The position numbers and the translations under genes were made by a program. From Megascapheus bottae (lineage: Eukaryota > Chordata > Mammalia > Rodentia > Geomyidae), in NCBI GenBank assembly GCA_024803745.1, contig JANJXV010000261.1, forward strand, positions 561,501 through 625,500: DNA of 64,000 nt, in the 5' to 3' direction. The notes under the pieces were generated by a model. That model did not search any database, was not told the DNA's origin, and saw only the letters and a program-made list of their open reading frames with translations. Positions 41,161-55,137 of this stretch are shown in pieces. Position 1 is the stretch's first letter, and every line of letters starts with the position of its first letter.

Positions 41161-42639
41161 ACTTACCCTAACCCTTACCTAACCCTTATCCTAACCCTAA
41201 CTCTAACCCTAAAACTAACCCTAACCCTAACCCTTACCTTAACACTTAACCCTACCCTAACCCTAACCCTAACCCTAACCCTTACCCTAACCCTAACCCT
41301 CACCCTAACACTAACACTTACCCTAACCCTAACCCTAACCCTATCCCTTAACCTAATCCTAACCCTAACCCTAACCCTAACCTCTAACCCTAAACCTTAA
41401 CCTAACCATAACCCTAACCCAAACCCTTACCCTTACCCTAAACTTAAACCTAACTCTAACCCTAACCCAAACCCTAACCCTTACCCTAACCCAAACCCTA
41501 ACACTTAACCAAACCATAACCCTAATCCTAACCGTAAACCTAACCCTAACCCTAACCATAAGACTAACCCTTACCCTTACCCTAACCCTAACCTTAAACC
41601 TAACCCTAACCCTAACACTAACTCTAAACTTAACCCTAACGCTAACCCTAAACATCGCCCTTACCCTAACCCTAACCCTAAACCTATCACTAACCCTAAC
41701 CCTAACCCTAACCATTACCCTTAACCTAAACCTAACCCTAAACCTAACCCTAACCCTAACCCTAACCCCTAACCCTAACCCTAACCCTAATCCTTACACT
41801 TATCCTAACCCTAACACTAACCCTAACACTTACCCTTACCCTAAACCCTACCCTATCCCTAACCCTAACCCTAACCCTTACCCTAACCCTAACCCTAACC
41901 CTAAACCTTACCCTTACCCTAAACCTAACCCTAAACCTTACCCTAAACCTAACCCTAACCCTAACCCTAACCATTACCCTTATCTTAACTCTTACCCCGA
42001 ACCTAAGCCTTACCCCTACCCTAACATTAAACCTAACCCTAACCCTAACCCTAAACCTAACCCTAACACATACCCTTACCGTAACTCTAACCCTAACCTT
42101 AACCGTAACCCTAAACCTAACCCTAACCCTAACCCCAACCCATACCCAAACCCTAACCCTAACCTAACCCTTACACTTACCCTAACCCTAACCTTAACCC
42201 AACCCTAAACCTAACCCAAACCCTAACCCTAACCCTAACACTTACCCTTACCCTAACCCTAGCGCTATACCTAATCCTAACCCTAATCCTAACCCTATCT
42301 CTTACCCTAACCCTAACCCTAACCCTAAACCTAACCCTAACACTTACCCTAACCCTACCCCTAACCATTACTCTTATCCTAACCCTAACTCTTACCCTAC
42401 CCCTAACCCTAACCCAAACCCTAACACTTACCCTAACCCTAAACCTAACACTTACCCTTACCCTAACCCTAACTCTAACCCTTAAACTTACCTAACCCTA
42501 ACCCTAACCTTAACACTTAAACTTACCCTAACCCTAACAATAACCCTAACCCTTACCTAACCCTAACCCTAACCCTAACACTTACCCTAACCCTAACCCT
42601 TACCCTAATCCTAACCCTAACCCTTACCTTAATCCTAAC

Positions 42640-45600
42640 CCTAACACTAACTCTAACCCCTAACCCTAACCCCTAACCCAACCCTACCTCTAACCCTAAC
42701 CCTAACACTAACACTTACCCTTACCCTAACCCTAAACCTAACTCTAACCCTAACCCAAACCCTAACCCTTACCCTAACCCTAACCCTAACTCGTACACTA
42801 ACCCTAACCCTAACCCTAAACTTCAACCTAACCCTAACCCTAACCATAACCCTAACCCTTACCCTTACCCTAACCATAACCCTAATCCTAACCCTAACCC
42901 TAACTCTAAACTTAACCCTATCCCTAAACCTAAACCTCGCCCTTACCCTAACCCTAACCATAAACCTATCACTAACCCTAACCCTAACTCTAAACCTTAT
43001 CCTTACCCTAAACCTAACCCTAAACCTAACCCTAACCCTAATCCTAACCCTAACACATACTCTTACCCTAACCCTAACCCTAACCCATACCCTAACCCTA
43101 ACCATAATCCTAACCCTTACCCTTACCCTAACCCTAACCTTAACCTTAACCCAACCATAAACTAACATTAACCCTAACCGTAACCCTAACCCTTACCCAT
43201 ACCCGAACCCTAGCGCTAAACCTAACCCTAACCCTAACCATAACCCTTACCCTAACCCTAACCCTAATCCTAACCATAACCCTTACCCTAACCCTAACCC
43301 TAACCCTAACCCTAACACTAACCTTAACCCTAACCCTTATCATTACCCTAACCCTAACCCTAACCCTAACCATAAACCTAACCCTCAACCTAAACCTAAC
43401 CCTAACCCTTAACCTTACCCTAACCCTAACCCTAACCTTAAACCTAACCCTAACACTAACCCTTACCCTTACCCTAACCCTAACTCTGAACCTAAACCGA
43501 ACCCTAACCATATCCATAACCGTAACCCTAACCTAATCCTATACTTAATGCTAACGCTAACCCTAACACTAACCCTTACCCTAAACCTAACCGTAAACCT
43601 AACCCTTACCCTTACCCAAACCGTAAACCTCAACCTAACCCTAACCCTAAACCTAACTCCTAAACCTAAAGCTTACCCTAACCCTTATCCTTACCCTTAC
43701 CCTAACCCTAACCCTAAACCTAACCCTAACACTAACCCTAACACTAAACTTAACCCTAACCCTAAACCTAAACCTACACCTAACCCTTACCCTTTCCCTA
43801 AACCGAACCCTAACCCTAACCCTTACACTTACGCTACCCCTAATCCTAACCCTAAACCTAACACTAACCCTAACTCTAACCCTAACCTTAAACCTAACCC
43901 AAACCCTAACTCTAACCCTAAACCGTAACTTTCCGTAACCCTAACCCTAAACCTAACCCTAACCCTAACCCTAACCCTGACCCTTACCCTTACCCTAACC
44001 CGAACCCTACATCTAACCCTAACACCTAACCCTAACCCTAACCCTAACCCTTACACTTACCCTAAACCTAATCCTAACCCTGGCCTTCACCATTACCCTA
44101 ACCCTAACCCTAACCTTACCCCCATCCATAAACCTAACCCTAACCCTAACCCTAACCCTTACCGTAACCCTAATCCTTACCCTAACCCTAACACTAACCC
44201 TAACCCTAAGCCTAACACTTACCCTTACCCTAACACTAACTCTAACCCTAACTCTTACCCTTAACCTAACCCTAAACCTAACCCTAACCCTAACCCTAAC
44301 CCTAAACCAAACCCCTAAAACCTAACCCTAACCCTACCCCTAACCCTAACCATAACCATAATCCTTACCCTTATCCTAACCATACGCCTAACCCTAAAAC
44401 TTACTTTACCCTAACCCCAACCCTAACCCTAACCCTAACCCTAACACTTCCTCTAACCCTATTCGTAACCCTAAACCTAACCGTAACAATTGCCCTTACC
44501 CTAACCCTAACCCTAACCCTAACCCCTACCCTAACCCTAACCCTAACCCTAACCCTTACCGTAACCCTAACCCTAACCCTAACCCTCACCATAAACCTAA
44601 CACTAACCCTAACCCTAACCCTTACCCTAATCCTAAACCTAACACTAACTCTAACCCCTAACCCTAACCCTTAACCTAACCCTAACGCTAACCCTAACCC
44701 TTACCCTTACCCTTACTCTAACCCAAACCTAACTCTAACTCTAACCCAAACCCTAACCCTTACCCTAACCCTAACCCTACCACTTACCCTAACCCTAACC
44801 CTAACCCTAACCTTAAACATAACCTAACATTAACCTTAAACCTAACCCTTACCCTTATCCTAAACCTAACCCTAAACCTAACCCTAACCCTAACCCTAAC
44901 TCCAAACTTAACCCTATACCTAAACCTAACCCTCGCCTTTACCCTAACCCTAACCGTCAACCTATCACTAATACTAACCCTAACCCTAACCCTTGCCGTT
45001 ACCCTAAACCTAACCCTAAACCTAACCCTAACCCTAACCCTAACCCTAAACCCTAACGCTAACCCTAACCCTAACCTTAATCCTTACCCTTATCCTAACC
45101 CTAACACTAACCCTAACACTTACCCATACCCTAAACCCTACCCTATCCCTAACCCTAACCCTCACCCTTACCCTAACCCTAACCCTAACTCTAAACCTTA
45201 CCCTTACCCTGAACCGAACCCTAACCCTTACCCTAAACCTAACCCTAAAACTAACCCTAACCCTTACCCTTATGTTAACACTAACCCTAAACCAAACCCT
45301 TCCCCTACCCTAACGCGAACCCTAAACGTAACCCTAACCCTAATCCTAACCCTAACACATACTCTTACCCTAACCCTAACTCTAACCCATACCCTAACCC
45401 TAATCCTAATCCTAACCCTTACCCTTACCCTAACCCTAACCCTAACCTTAACCCAACCATAACCTAACATTAACCCTAACCCTAACCCTAAACCTTACCT
45501 TTACCCTAACCCTAGCGCTAAACCTAACCCTAACCCTAACCGTATCCCTTACCCTAACGCTAACCCTAATCCTAACCCTAACCCTTACTCTTAACTTAAC

Positions 45601-46000
45601 CCTAACCCTAACCCTAACCCTAACCCTAACCCTAACTTTAACCCTAACCCTTATCATTACCCTAACCCTAACCCTAACCCTAACCATAAAACTAACCCTC
45701 AACCTAAACCTAACCCTAACCCTTACCCTTACCCTAACCCTAACCCTAAACCTAACCCTAACCCTAACCCTTACCCTTACCCTAACCCTAACTCTGAACC
45801 TAAACCGAACCCTAACCCTATCCCTAACCCTAACCCTAACCTAACCCTATACTTAATGCTAACTCTAACACTAACACTAACCCTTACCCTAAACCTAACC
45901 CTAACCCTAACCCTTACCCTTACCCTAACCGTAACCCTCAACCTAAACCTAAAACTAAACCTAACGCCTAACCCTAACCCTAACCCTAGCCCTAACGCCT
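42640..46000 (-). repeat. Two diverged copies of the AAGCTT/TACTTAATGC module, ~2.31 kb apart
   Basis: TACTTAATGCTAAC occurs at 43542 and 45850 (2,308 bp apart), each preceded by GAACCTAAACCGAACCC and by the CCCAACCATAA mark about 0.4 kb upstream. The order of marks is that of 15.4-17.3 kb, but the HindIII-type AAGCTT motif is lost and many bases differ. Confidence 0.65.
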
Positions 46001-48799
46001 AACCCTAACCCTAACCCTAACCCTTACCCTTACCCTAACCCTAACCCTAAACCTTACCCTTATCTTTACCCTAACCCTAACCTTAACCCAACCCTAACCC
46101 TAAACCTAACCCTTACCCAACCACTAACACTAACCCTAACCCTTACCCTAACCCTAAGCCTACCCTTAACTCTTACCCTTTCTTTAACTCTAACCCTAAC
46201 CCTAACCTTAACCCTAACCCTAAACCTGACCCTAACCCTAACCCTAACAATTAACCTAACCCTAATCCTTACCCTAACCCTAACCCTAAGCCTAACACTG
46301 ACCCTTACCCTAACCCTAACCCAAATCCTAACGCTTACCCTTATCCTAACCCTAACCCTAACCCTAACCCTAACCCCTAACCCTATCCCTAATCCTAACC
46401 CCTAAACCTAACCCTAATTATAACCATAACCCTTACCCTTATCCTAACCCTACCCCTAACCCTAAAACTTACCCTTAACCTAACCACAACCCTAATCCTA
46501 ACCCTAACCCTAAACCTAACCCTTCCCCTAACCCTAAACCTAACCCTAACCCTACCCTAAATCTTACCCTTACCCTAACCCTAAACCTAACCCTAACCCT
46601 AACCCTAACCCTTACCCTTACACTAACCCTAACCCTAACCTTAACCCTAAACCGAACCCTAACCCTAACCCTAAACCTAACCTTAACCCTAACCCTTATC
46701 CTTACCTTAACCCTAACCATAACCCTAACCCTAAGCCTAACCATAACCCTATACCTAACCCTTACCCTTACGCTAATTCTAACCCTAAACCTAACCGTAA
46801 CCCTTACCCTTACCCTTAACCTAACCCTAAGACTAATCCTAACTCTAAACCTAACCTTAACCGTAAGCCTTACCCTTACCCTAACCCTAACCCTAACCCT
46901 AAACCTAACCCTAACCCTAACCCTTACCCTAACCCTACCCCTGGCACTAACCCTAACCCTAACCATAACCATAACCCTAACACTTACACTAACCCTAACC
47001 CTAACCCTAACCCTAACACTTACCCTAAACCTAACCCTAACCCTAACCCTTACCCTAATCCTAACCCGAACACTAACCCTAACCCCTAACCCTAACCCTT
47101 AACCTAACCCTAAACCTAACACTCACCCTAACGGTACCCTTACCCTAACCCTAAACCTAACTCTAACCATAACCCAAACCCTAACCCTAACCCTAACACT
47201 AACCCTAACCCTTACCCTAAGCCTAACCCTAACTCTAAACTTAAACCTAACCCTTACCCTAAGCATAAGCCTAACCCTTTACCTAACCCTAACCCTAAAC
47301 CGAACCCTAACTCTAAACTTAAACCTATCCCTAACCCTAACCCTCGACATTACCCTAACCATAACCCTAAACCTAAAGCTAATCCTTACCCTTATCCTAA
47401 CCCTAACCCTAACCCTAACACTTACCCTTACCCTAACCCTAAACCTAACTCTAACCCTCACCCAAACACTAACCCTTACCCTAACCCTAATCCTAACCCT
47501 TACCCTAACCCTAACCCTAACCCTACACCCTACCCTATCCCTAACCCTAACCCTGAACCTTACCCTAACCCTAACCCTAACCCTAAAACCTTACCATTAC
47601 CCTAAACCTAACCCTAACCCTTACCCTAAACCAAACCCTAACCCTAACCCTAACCCTTACCCTTACCTTCAACCTAACCCTAAACCTAACCCTTACCCCT
47701 ACCCTAACGCTAACCCTAACCCAAACCCTAACCCTAACCCTAACACATACCCGTACCCTAACACTAACCCTAACCTTAACCGTAAACCTACACCTATCCC
47801 TAACCCTTACCCTAAACCATACCCTAACCCTAACCCTAACCATATCTCTTACCCTTACCCTAACAATAACCCTAACCTTAACCCAAACCTAAACCTAACC
47901 CTAAATCTAACCCTTAACCTTACCCTAACCCTAGCGCTAAACCTAACCCTAACCCTAACCCTAACCCTTACACTTATCCTAAACCTAACCCCAACCCTAA
48001 CACTTACCCTTACCCTAAGCCCTACCCTAACCCTAACCCTAATCCTAACCCTTACCCTAAACCTAACCCTAACCCTAACCCTCACCATTACCTTAACCCT
48101 AACCCTAAACCTAATACTTAACCTTACCCTAACGCTAACCGTAACTTCAACCCTAAACCTAACCCTAACACATACCCTTACCCTAACCCTAAACCTAAGA
48201 CTCACCGTAACCTAAAACCAACCCAAACTTAACCCTAACCCTAACACAAACCCTTACCCTAACACTAACCTTAACCCCAACACTTAACCTAACCATAACC
48301 CTAACCCTAACACTTACCGTTACCTAATCCTAACCCTAAGCCTAACCCTAACCCTTAACCTAACTCTAACCCTTACCCTTACCCTAACCCTATCCCTAAC
48401 CATAAACCTAAACCTAACTCTAAACTTAACCCTAACCTTACCCTTACCAGAACACTAACCCTAACCCTAACCCTAAACCTAACCCTAAAAATAACCCTAC
48501 CCCTTACCCTTACCCTAAACCTAACCCTAAACCTAACCCTAACCCTTACCTTTACCCTCACACTTACACTAACCTTTAACCTAACCCTAACCCTAACCCT
48601 AACCCTAACCCTATCATTAACCTTAACCCTAACCCTTATCTTTACCTAACCCTAACTCTAACCTTAACCTTAACCCTAACCCTTTCCCTTAACCTAACCC
48701 TAACCCTAACCCTAACCCTTACCCTTAACCTTACCTAACCCAACCCTAACCCTAAACCTAACCCTAACCCTAAACCTTACGCTTACTCTAAACCTAACC

Positions 48800-51090
48800 C
48801 TAAACCTAACCCTAACCACTGAACTTAACCCTAACCCTAACCCTAACCCTTACACTTACCCTAACCCTAACCCTAACCCGAACCCTAACACTTACACTAA
48901 CACTAACCCTAACCCTAACCCTTACCCTTACCCTAACCCTAACCATAAACTTAACCCAAACCTAAACCTAAACCTAACCTAACGTTTATCCTAACACTTA
49001 CCCTAACTCTAAGCCTAACCCTAACGTTAACACGTACCCTAAACATAACCGTAACCCTAACCGTTACCCTAACCGTAATCCTAACCCCAACCCTTACACT
49101 AACACTAACACTATCCCTAACCTCTAACCCTAACCAATAACTTAACCTCTAATCCTAACCCTAACCCTAAACCTTACCCTAACCCTAAACTTAACCCATA
49201 CCCTTACCCTTACTCTAACCCTATCCCTAAACTTAACCCCACAACCAAACCTAACCGTAACCTAAACCCTAACCCTTACCCTTACCCTAACCCTAACCAT
49301 AAACCTAACCCTAACCCTAAAACTAACCCTTACCCTAACCCTAATCCTAATCCTTACCCTAACCCTTACCCTTACCATTACCCTAAACCTAACCCTAACC
49401 CTAAACCTTACCCCAACCCTAACACTAACCCTAACCCTAACCTTAACCCTTACCCTTATCCTTACCTTAACCCTAACCCTAAACCTAACCCTAAACAAAA
49501 CCCTAACCCTAAAAAAAACCCTTACCCTTAACCTAACCCTAACCCTAAACCTAACCCTAACCCTTACCCTAAACCTAACCCTAACTCTAACCTTAACCCT
49601 ATCCCTTAACCTTACCCTAACCATAACCCCTATCCTAACCCTAACCCTAACCTTAACCCTTACCCTAGCACTAACCCTAATCCTAACCCTAACCCTTACC
49701 CTTACCCTAAACCTACACCATACCCTAACCCTACGCCTAACCCTTTCCCTTAACCTAACCCTAACCCTAACCCTAACTCTAAAACTTACACTTACCCTAA
49801 CCCTAACCCTATCCCTGAAACCTAAACCTAACCCTAACCCTAACCCTAACCCTTATCCTTACCTTAATCCTAACCCTAAATCTAACCCTTACCCTTAATC
49901 TAACTCTAACCCTAACACATACCCTTACCCTAACCCTAACCCTAACCCTAACGGTAACCCTAACCCTAACCCTAACCCTAACCCTAACCCTAACCCTTAC
50001 GCTAACCCTAGGCCTAACACTAACCCTTACCCTTACCCTAACCCTAACCCCAACCTTAATACCAACATTAAATCTAACCCTAACCCTAACTCTAACCATT
50101 ACCCTTACCCTAAACCTAACCCTAAATGTAACTCGTAACCCAACCTTAACCCTAATCCTAACCCTAACCGTTAACTTACCCTAAACCTAACCCAAACCTA
50201 ACCCTAACCCTAACCTTAACCCTATCCCTTACAATTACCCTAACCCTAACATTAACCCTAACCTAACCCTAACACTAACCATACCCTTACTCTAACCCTA
50301 CACCTACCCCTAACCCTAACCCTAATCCTTACACAAACCCGAACCCTAACCCTAACCCGTACCCTTTCCCTAACCCTAACCCTAACCCCTACCCTTACCC
50401 TAAACCTAACATTAAACCGAACCCTAACCCAAACCATAACACTAACACTAACCCTAACCTTAACCCTAATCCTAAACATAACCCTAACCCTTACCCTTAC
50501 ACTAACCGTAACGCTAAACTTAACCCTAACCTAACCCTAACCCTTACCCTTAGCCTAACCCTAACCCTAACCCCTAACCCTAACCCTAACCCTTACCCTT
50601 ACCCAAACCCTAACTCTAACTCTAACCCTAACCGTAACACTTACCCTAACCCTAACCCTAATCCTAACCCTTACTCTTACCCTAAACCTAACCCTAACCT
50701 TAACCCCAACTCTAAACCTAACCCTAATCCTAACCCTTATCCTAACACTTACCCTAACCCAAACACCAACCCTAACCCTTACCCTAACCCTAACCCTAAC
50801 AGTTACACTTACCCTAACCCTAACCTAACCCTTAACCTAACCCTCACGCTAACCCTAACCACTAAACCTAAACCTTAACCCAACCCTAACCCTAACCCTA
50901 ACACTTACCCTTACCCTAACCGTAACCCTAAACCTAACCCTAACCCTAACCCTAAACTTAACCCTTTTCCTAACCATAACCCTAATCCTAACCCTAACCC
51001 TTACCCTTACCCTAACCCTAACCCTAACCGTAAAACTAACACTTACCCTTACCCTAACCCTAACCCTAACCCTAACCCTAACCCTTACCC
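48800..51090 (-). repeat. 3.5-4.1-kb unit, copy 1 (shorter form)
   Basis: This is collinear with 52.3-55.13 kb. The offset is 3,500 bp at 48841 and 49601, about 4,093 bp from 49668 (GCACTAACC mark), 4,105 bp at the CCTAGGCC mark (50007/54112) and about 4,111 bp at 50.3 kb. The jump reveals a ~593-bp segment absent here near 49622. The AACCAATAACTTAACC string (49131) is a good marker. Confidence 0.8.
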
Positions 51091-52299
51091 TTACCCTTAC
51101 CCAACCCTAACCCTAAATCTAAACCTAACCCTAACCCTAACCCTAACCCTTACTCTTACCGTAACCCTACCCCTAAACCTAACCATAATCCTAACCCTTA
51201 TCTTAACACTTACCCTAACCCTAACACCAACCCTAACCCTTACCCTAACCCTAACCCTAACAGTTACACTTAACCTAACCCGAACCCTAACCCTAACCCT
51301 TACTCTTACCCTAACCCTAACCCTAAACTTAACCCCAACCCTAAACTTAACCCTAACACTAACCCTTACCCTAACACTTACCCTAATCCTAACCCTAACC
51401 TAACACTTACCCTTACCCTAACCCTTACCCTAACACTTACCCTAACCCTAAACTTAAACCCAATCCTTACCCTTACCCTAACCTTAACCCTAACCCTAAT
51501 CCTTACCCTAAACCTACCCCTAACCCTAATCCTTACGCTTTCCCTAACCCTAACCCTAACCCTAAATCTAACCCTTACCCTTACCCTAACCCTAACCCTA
51601 ACCCTAACCTTAACCCTAACCCTGACCCTAAACCTAACCCTAACCTTACCCTTACCCTAACCGTAACCCTAAACCTATCCCTAACCCTAACCCTAAACCT
51701 ACCACCTAAATCTAACCCTAACCCTTACCCTTATCCTAACCCTAACCCTAACCCTAAAACTTACCCTTACCCTAATCCTAACCCTAACCATTACACTTAC
51801 CCTAACCCTAACCCTAAACTTAACGCCAACCCTAAACCTAACCCTAACCCTAACCCTTACCCTAACACTTACTGCAATCCTAACACTTACCCTTACCCTA
51901 AACCTTACCCTAACATTATCCTTAACCCTAACCCTAACCGTAACCCTTACCCTAACCCTAATCGTAACACTAACCCCTATCCCTAATCCTTAACCTAATC
52001 CAAACCCTAACCGTAACGCTAACCCTTACCCTTACCCTAACCCTAAACCTAACTCTAACACTAACCCTAACCGTAAACCTAACCCTAACCCTTACCCTCA
52101 TCCTAAACCTAACTCTTATCCTAACCCTAACCCTAACCCACAACTTAAGCCTAAAACTAACCCTAATCCTAACTCTAACCCTTACCTGTACCCTAACCCT
52201 AACCCTAACCCTAACACTTACTCTTACCCTAACCCTAAACCTCACGCTAACCCTAACCCTCACCTTAAACCTAACCCTAACCCTAACCCTAACCTAACC
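51091..52299 (-). repeat. Partial relative of the 3,818-bp unit
   Basis: TTACCCAACCCTAACCC occurs near 51098, 55144 and 58962. Downstream marks (CCGTAACCCTACCCC, AACACCAACCC, AACAGTTACAC, CTACCACCTAAA-like) follow in the same order, offset about 4.05 kb from the 55.1-56.3 kb copy. The match is looser than between the two 3,818-bp copies and breaks off near 52.3 kb. Confidence 0.65.
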
Positions 52300-55130
52300 C
52301 TAAACCTAACCCTAACCCCTGAACCTAACCATAACCCTAACCCTAACCCTTACACTTACCCTAACCCTAACCCTAACCCGAACCCCAACACTTACACTAA
52401 CCCTAACCCTATCCCTAACCCTTACCCTTACCCTAACCCTAACCCTAAACTTAACCCAAACCTAAACCTAAACCTAACCCTAACGTTGATCCTAACACTT
52501 ACCCTAACTCTAACCCTAACCCTAACGCTAACACTTACACTTACCCTAACCTTAACCCTAACCCTAACCGTTACCCTAACCCTAATCCTAACCCCAACCC
52601 TTACACTAACCCTAACACTATCCTTAACCTCTAACCCTAACCAATAACTTAACCTCTAATCCTAACCCTAACCCTAAACTTACCCTAACCCTAACCCTAA
52701 CCCAAACCCTTACCCTTACTCTAACCCTATCCCTAAACTTAACCCCACACCCAAACCTAACCGTAACCTTAACCCTAACCTTTACCCTTAACCTAACCCT
52801 AAACCTAAACCTAACCCTAACCCTAACACTAACCCTTACCCTAACCCTAACCCTAAACCTAACCCTAACCCTTACCCTTACCCTAAACATAACTCTAACC
52901 CTAAACCTTACCCCAGCCCTAACACTAACCCTAACCCTAACCTTAACCCTTACCCTTATCCTTACCTTAACCCTAACCCTAAACCTAACCCTAAACCTAA
53001 CCCTAACCCTAAACAATACCCTTACCCTTAACCTAAACCTAACCCTAAACCTAACCCTAACCCTTACCCTAACCCTAACCCTAACCCTAACCTTAACCCT
53101 ATCCCTTAACCTTACCCTAACCCCCACCCTAACCCTAATCCTATTCCTTACCCTAACCCTACCCCTAATCCTAATCCTTACACTTTCCCTAACCCTAACC
53201 CTTACCCTAACCCAATCCCTAACCCTAACCCTTACCCTAACCCGAACCCTAACCCCAATCATTACCCTAACCCTAACCCTAACCCTAACCCCTAACCCTA
53301 AACCTAACCCACCCAAACCCTAACCCTAACCCTTACCCTTACCCTAACCCTAAACCTAACTTTAACCCTAACCCTAACCCTAACCCATACCCTAACACTA
53401 ACCCTATCCCTTAACCTAACTCTAACCCTAACCCTATTCTTAACCCTAAACCTAACCCTAACCCTAAAACTAACCTTAACCCTAAACCTAACCATAAGCT
53501 TAACCCTAACCCTAACCCTAACCCTTACCCTTACAATAACCGTAACCCTAAACCTGACACTAACCCTAACCCTAAACCTAAACCTAACCATTAACCTTAC
53601 CCTAACCCTAACGCTAAACCTAACCTAACCCTAACCCTAACCCCTAACCCTAACCCTAACCCTAACCCTTACACTTATCCTAACCCTAAACCTAACCCTA
53701 ACACTTACCCTCACCATAACCCCTACCCTAACCCTAACCCTAACCTTAACCCTTACCCTAGCACTAACCCTAATCCTAACCCTAACCCTTACCCTTACCC
53801 TAAACCTACACCGTACCCTAACCCTACGCCTAACCCTTTCCCTTAACCTAACCCTAACCCTAACCCTAACTCTAAAACTTACACTTTCCCTACCCCTAAT
53901 CCTAACCCTTAAACCTAAACCTAAACCTAACCCTAACCCTAACCCTTTTCCTTACCTTAATCCTAACCCTAAATCTAACCCTTACCCTTAACCTAACTCT
54001 AACCCTAACCCTAACCCTAACCCTAACACATACCCTTACCCTAACCCTAACCCTAACCCTAACCGTAACCGTAACCCTAACCCTAACTCTAACCCTAACA
54101 CTTACGCTAACCCTAGGCCTAACACTAACCCTTACCCTTACCCTAACCCTAACCCTAACCTTAATACCAACATTAAATCTAACCCTAACCCTAACTCTAA
54201 CCATTACCCTTACCCTAAACCTAACCCTAACCGTAACTCGTAACCCAACCCTAACCCTAACCCTAATCCTAACCCTAACCGTTAACTTACCCTAACCCTA
54301 ACCCAAACCTAACCCTAACCCTAACCTTAACCCTATCCCTTACAATTACCCTAACCCTAACATTAACCCTAACCTAACCCTAACACTAACCATACCCTTA
54401 CTCTAACCCTACCCCTAACCCTAACCCTAACACTAATCCTTACCCGAACCCGAACCCTAACCCTAACCCGTACCCTTTCCCTAACCCTAACCCTAACCCC
54501 TACCCTTACCCTAAACCTAACCCTAAACCGAACCCTAACCCAAACCATAAGACTAACACTAACCCTAACCTTAACCCTAATCCTAAACATAACCCTAACC
54601 CTTACCCTTACACTAACCGTAACGCTAAACCTAACCCTAACCTAACCCTAACCCTAACCCTTACCCTTAGCCTAACCCTAACCCTAACCCCTAACCCTAA
54701 CCCTAACCCTTACCCTTACCCAAACCCTAACTCTAACTCTAACTCTAACCGTAACACTTACCTTAACCCTAACCCTAATCCTAACCCTTACTCTTACACT
54801 AAACCTAACCCTAACCTTAACCCCAACCCTAAACCTAACCCTAATCCTAACCCTTATCCTAACACTTACCCTAACCCTAACACCAACCCTAACCCTTACC
54901 CTAACCCTAACCCTAACAGTTACACTTACCCTAACCCTAACCTAACCCTTAACCTAACCCTCACCCTAACCCTAACCACTAAAAATAAACCTTAACCCAA
55001 CCCTAACCCTAACCCTAACCCTAACACTTACCCTTACCCTAACCGTAACCCTAACCTCTAACCCTAACCCTAACCCTAACCTTAACCCTAACCCTAACCC
55101 TAACCCTAACCCTAACCCTAACCCTAACCC
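52300..55130 (-). repeat. 3.5-4.1-kb unit, copy 2 (longer form)
   Basis: This is the partner of 48.8-51.09 kb, including the AACCAATAACTTAACC string near 52638, the CCTAGGCC mark at 54112 and the AACAGTTACAC mark near 54.91 kb. It contains about 593 bp (roughly 53122-53714) not present in copy 1. Confidence 0.8.
53122..53714 (-). repeat. ~593-bp presence/absence segment
   Basis: Flanking sequence matches 49.1-49.62 kb on the left and 49.62-50.5 kb on the right, but this stretch has no counterpart there. It is ordinary telomeric-variant array. The shared CCATAACCCCTA string near 49.62 and 53.71 kb suggests that copy 1 lost it by recombination between short matches. Insertion into copy 2 cannot be excluded. 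Confidence 0.65.
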
Positions 55131-55137
55131 TAACCCT
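55086..55137 (-). repeat. Longest-class perfect TTAGGG run (8.7 units)
   Basis: This is a second 52-bp uninterrupted CCCTAA run, just before the start of the first 3,818-bp unit. Most other perfect runs I saw are 3-6 units. Its position at the unit junction makes it a plausible exchange site, but that is inference. Confidence 0.75.

Larger units (their letters stand above)
35101..48800 (-). repeat. Block 3: older, diverged low-copy array
   Basis: This stretch is entirely telomeric-variant array with no gene. Unlike its neighbours it has no near-identical kilobase copies, but relatives of the younger modules can be recognised. The TACTTAATGC block appears at 43542 and 45850, the ACCCAACCATAA mark near 43.15 and 45.46 kb, and a CCCTAGGCC mark at 39994. 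I infer that it is older material not recently homogenised. Confidence 0.7.
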
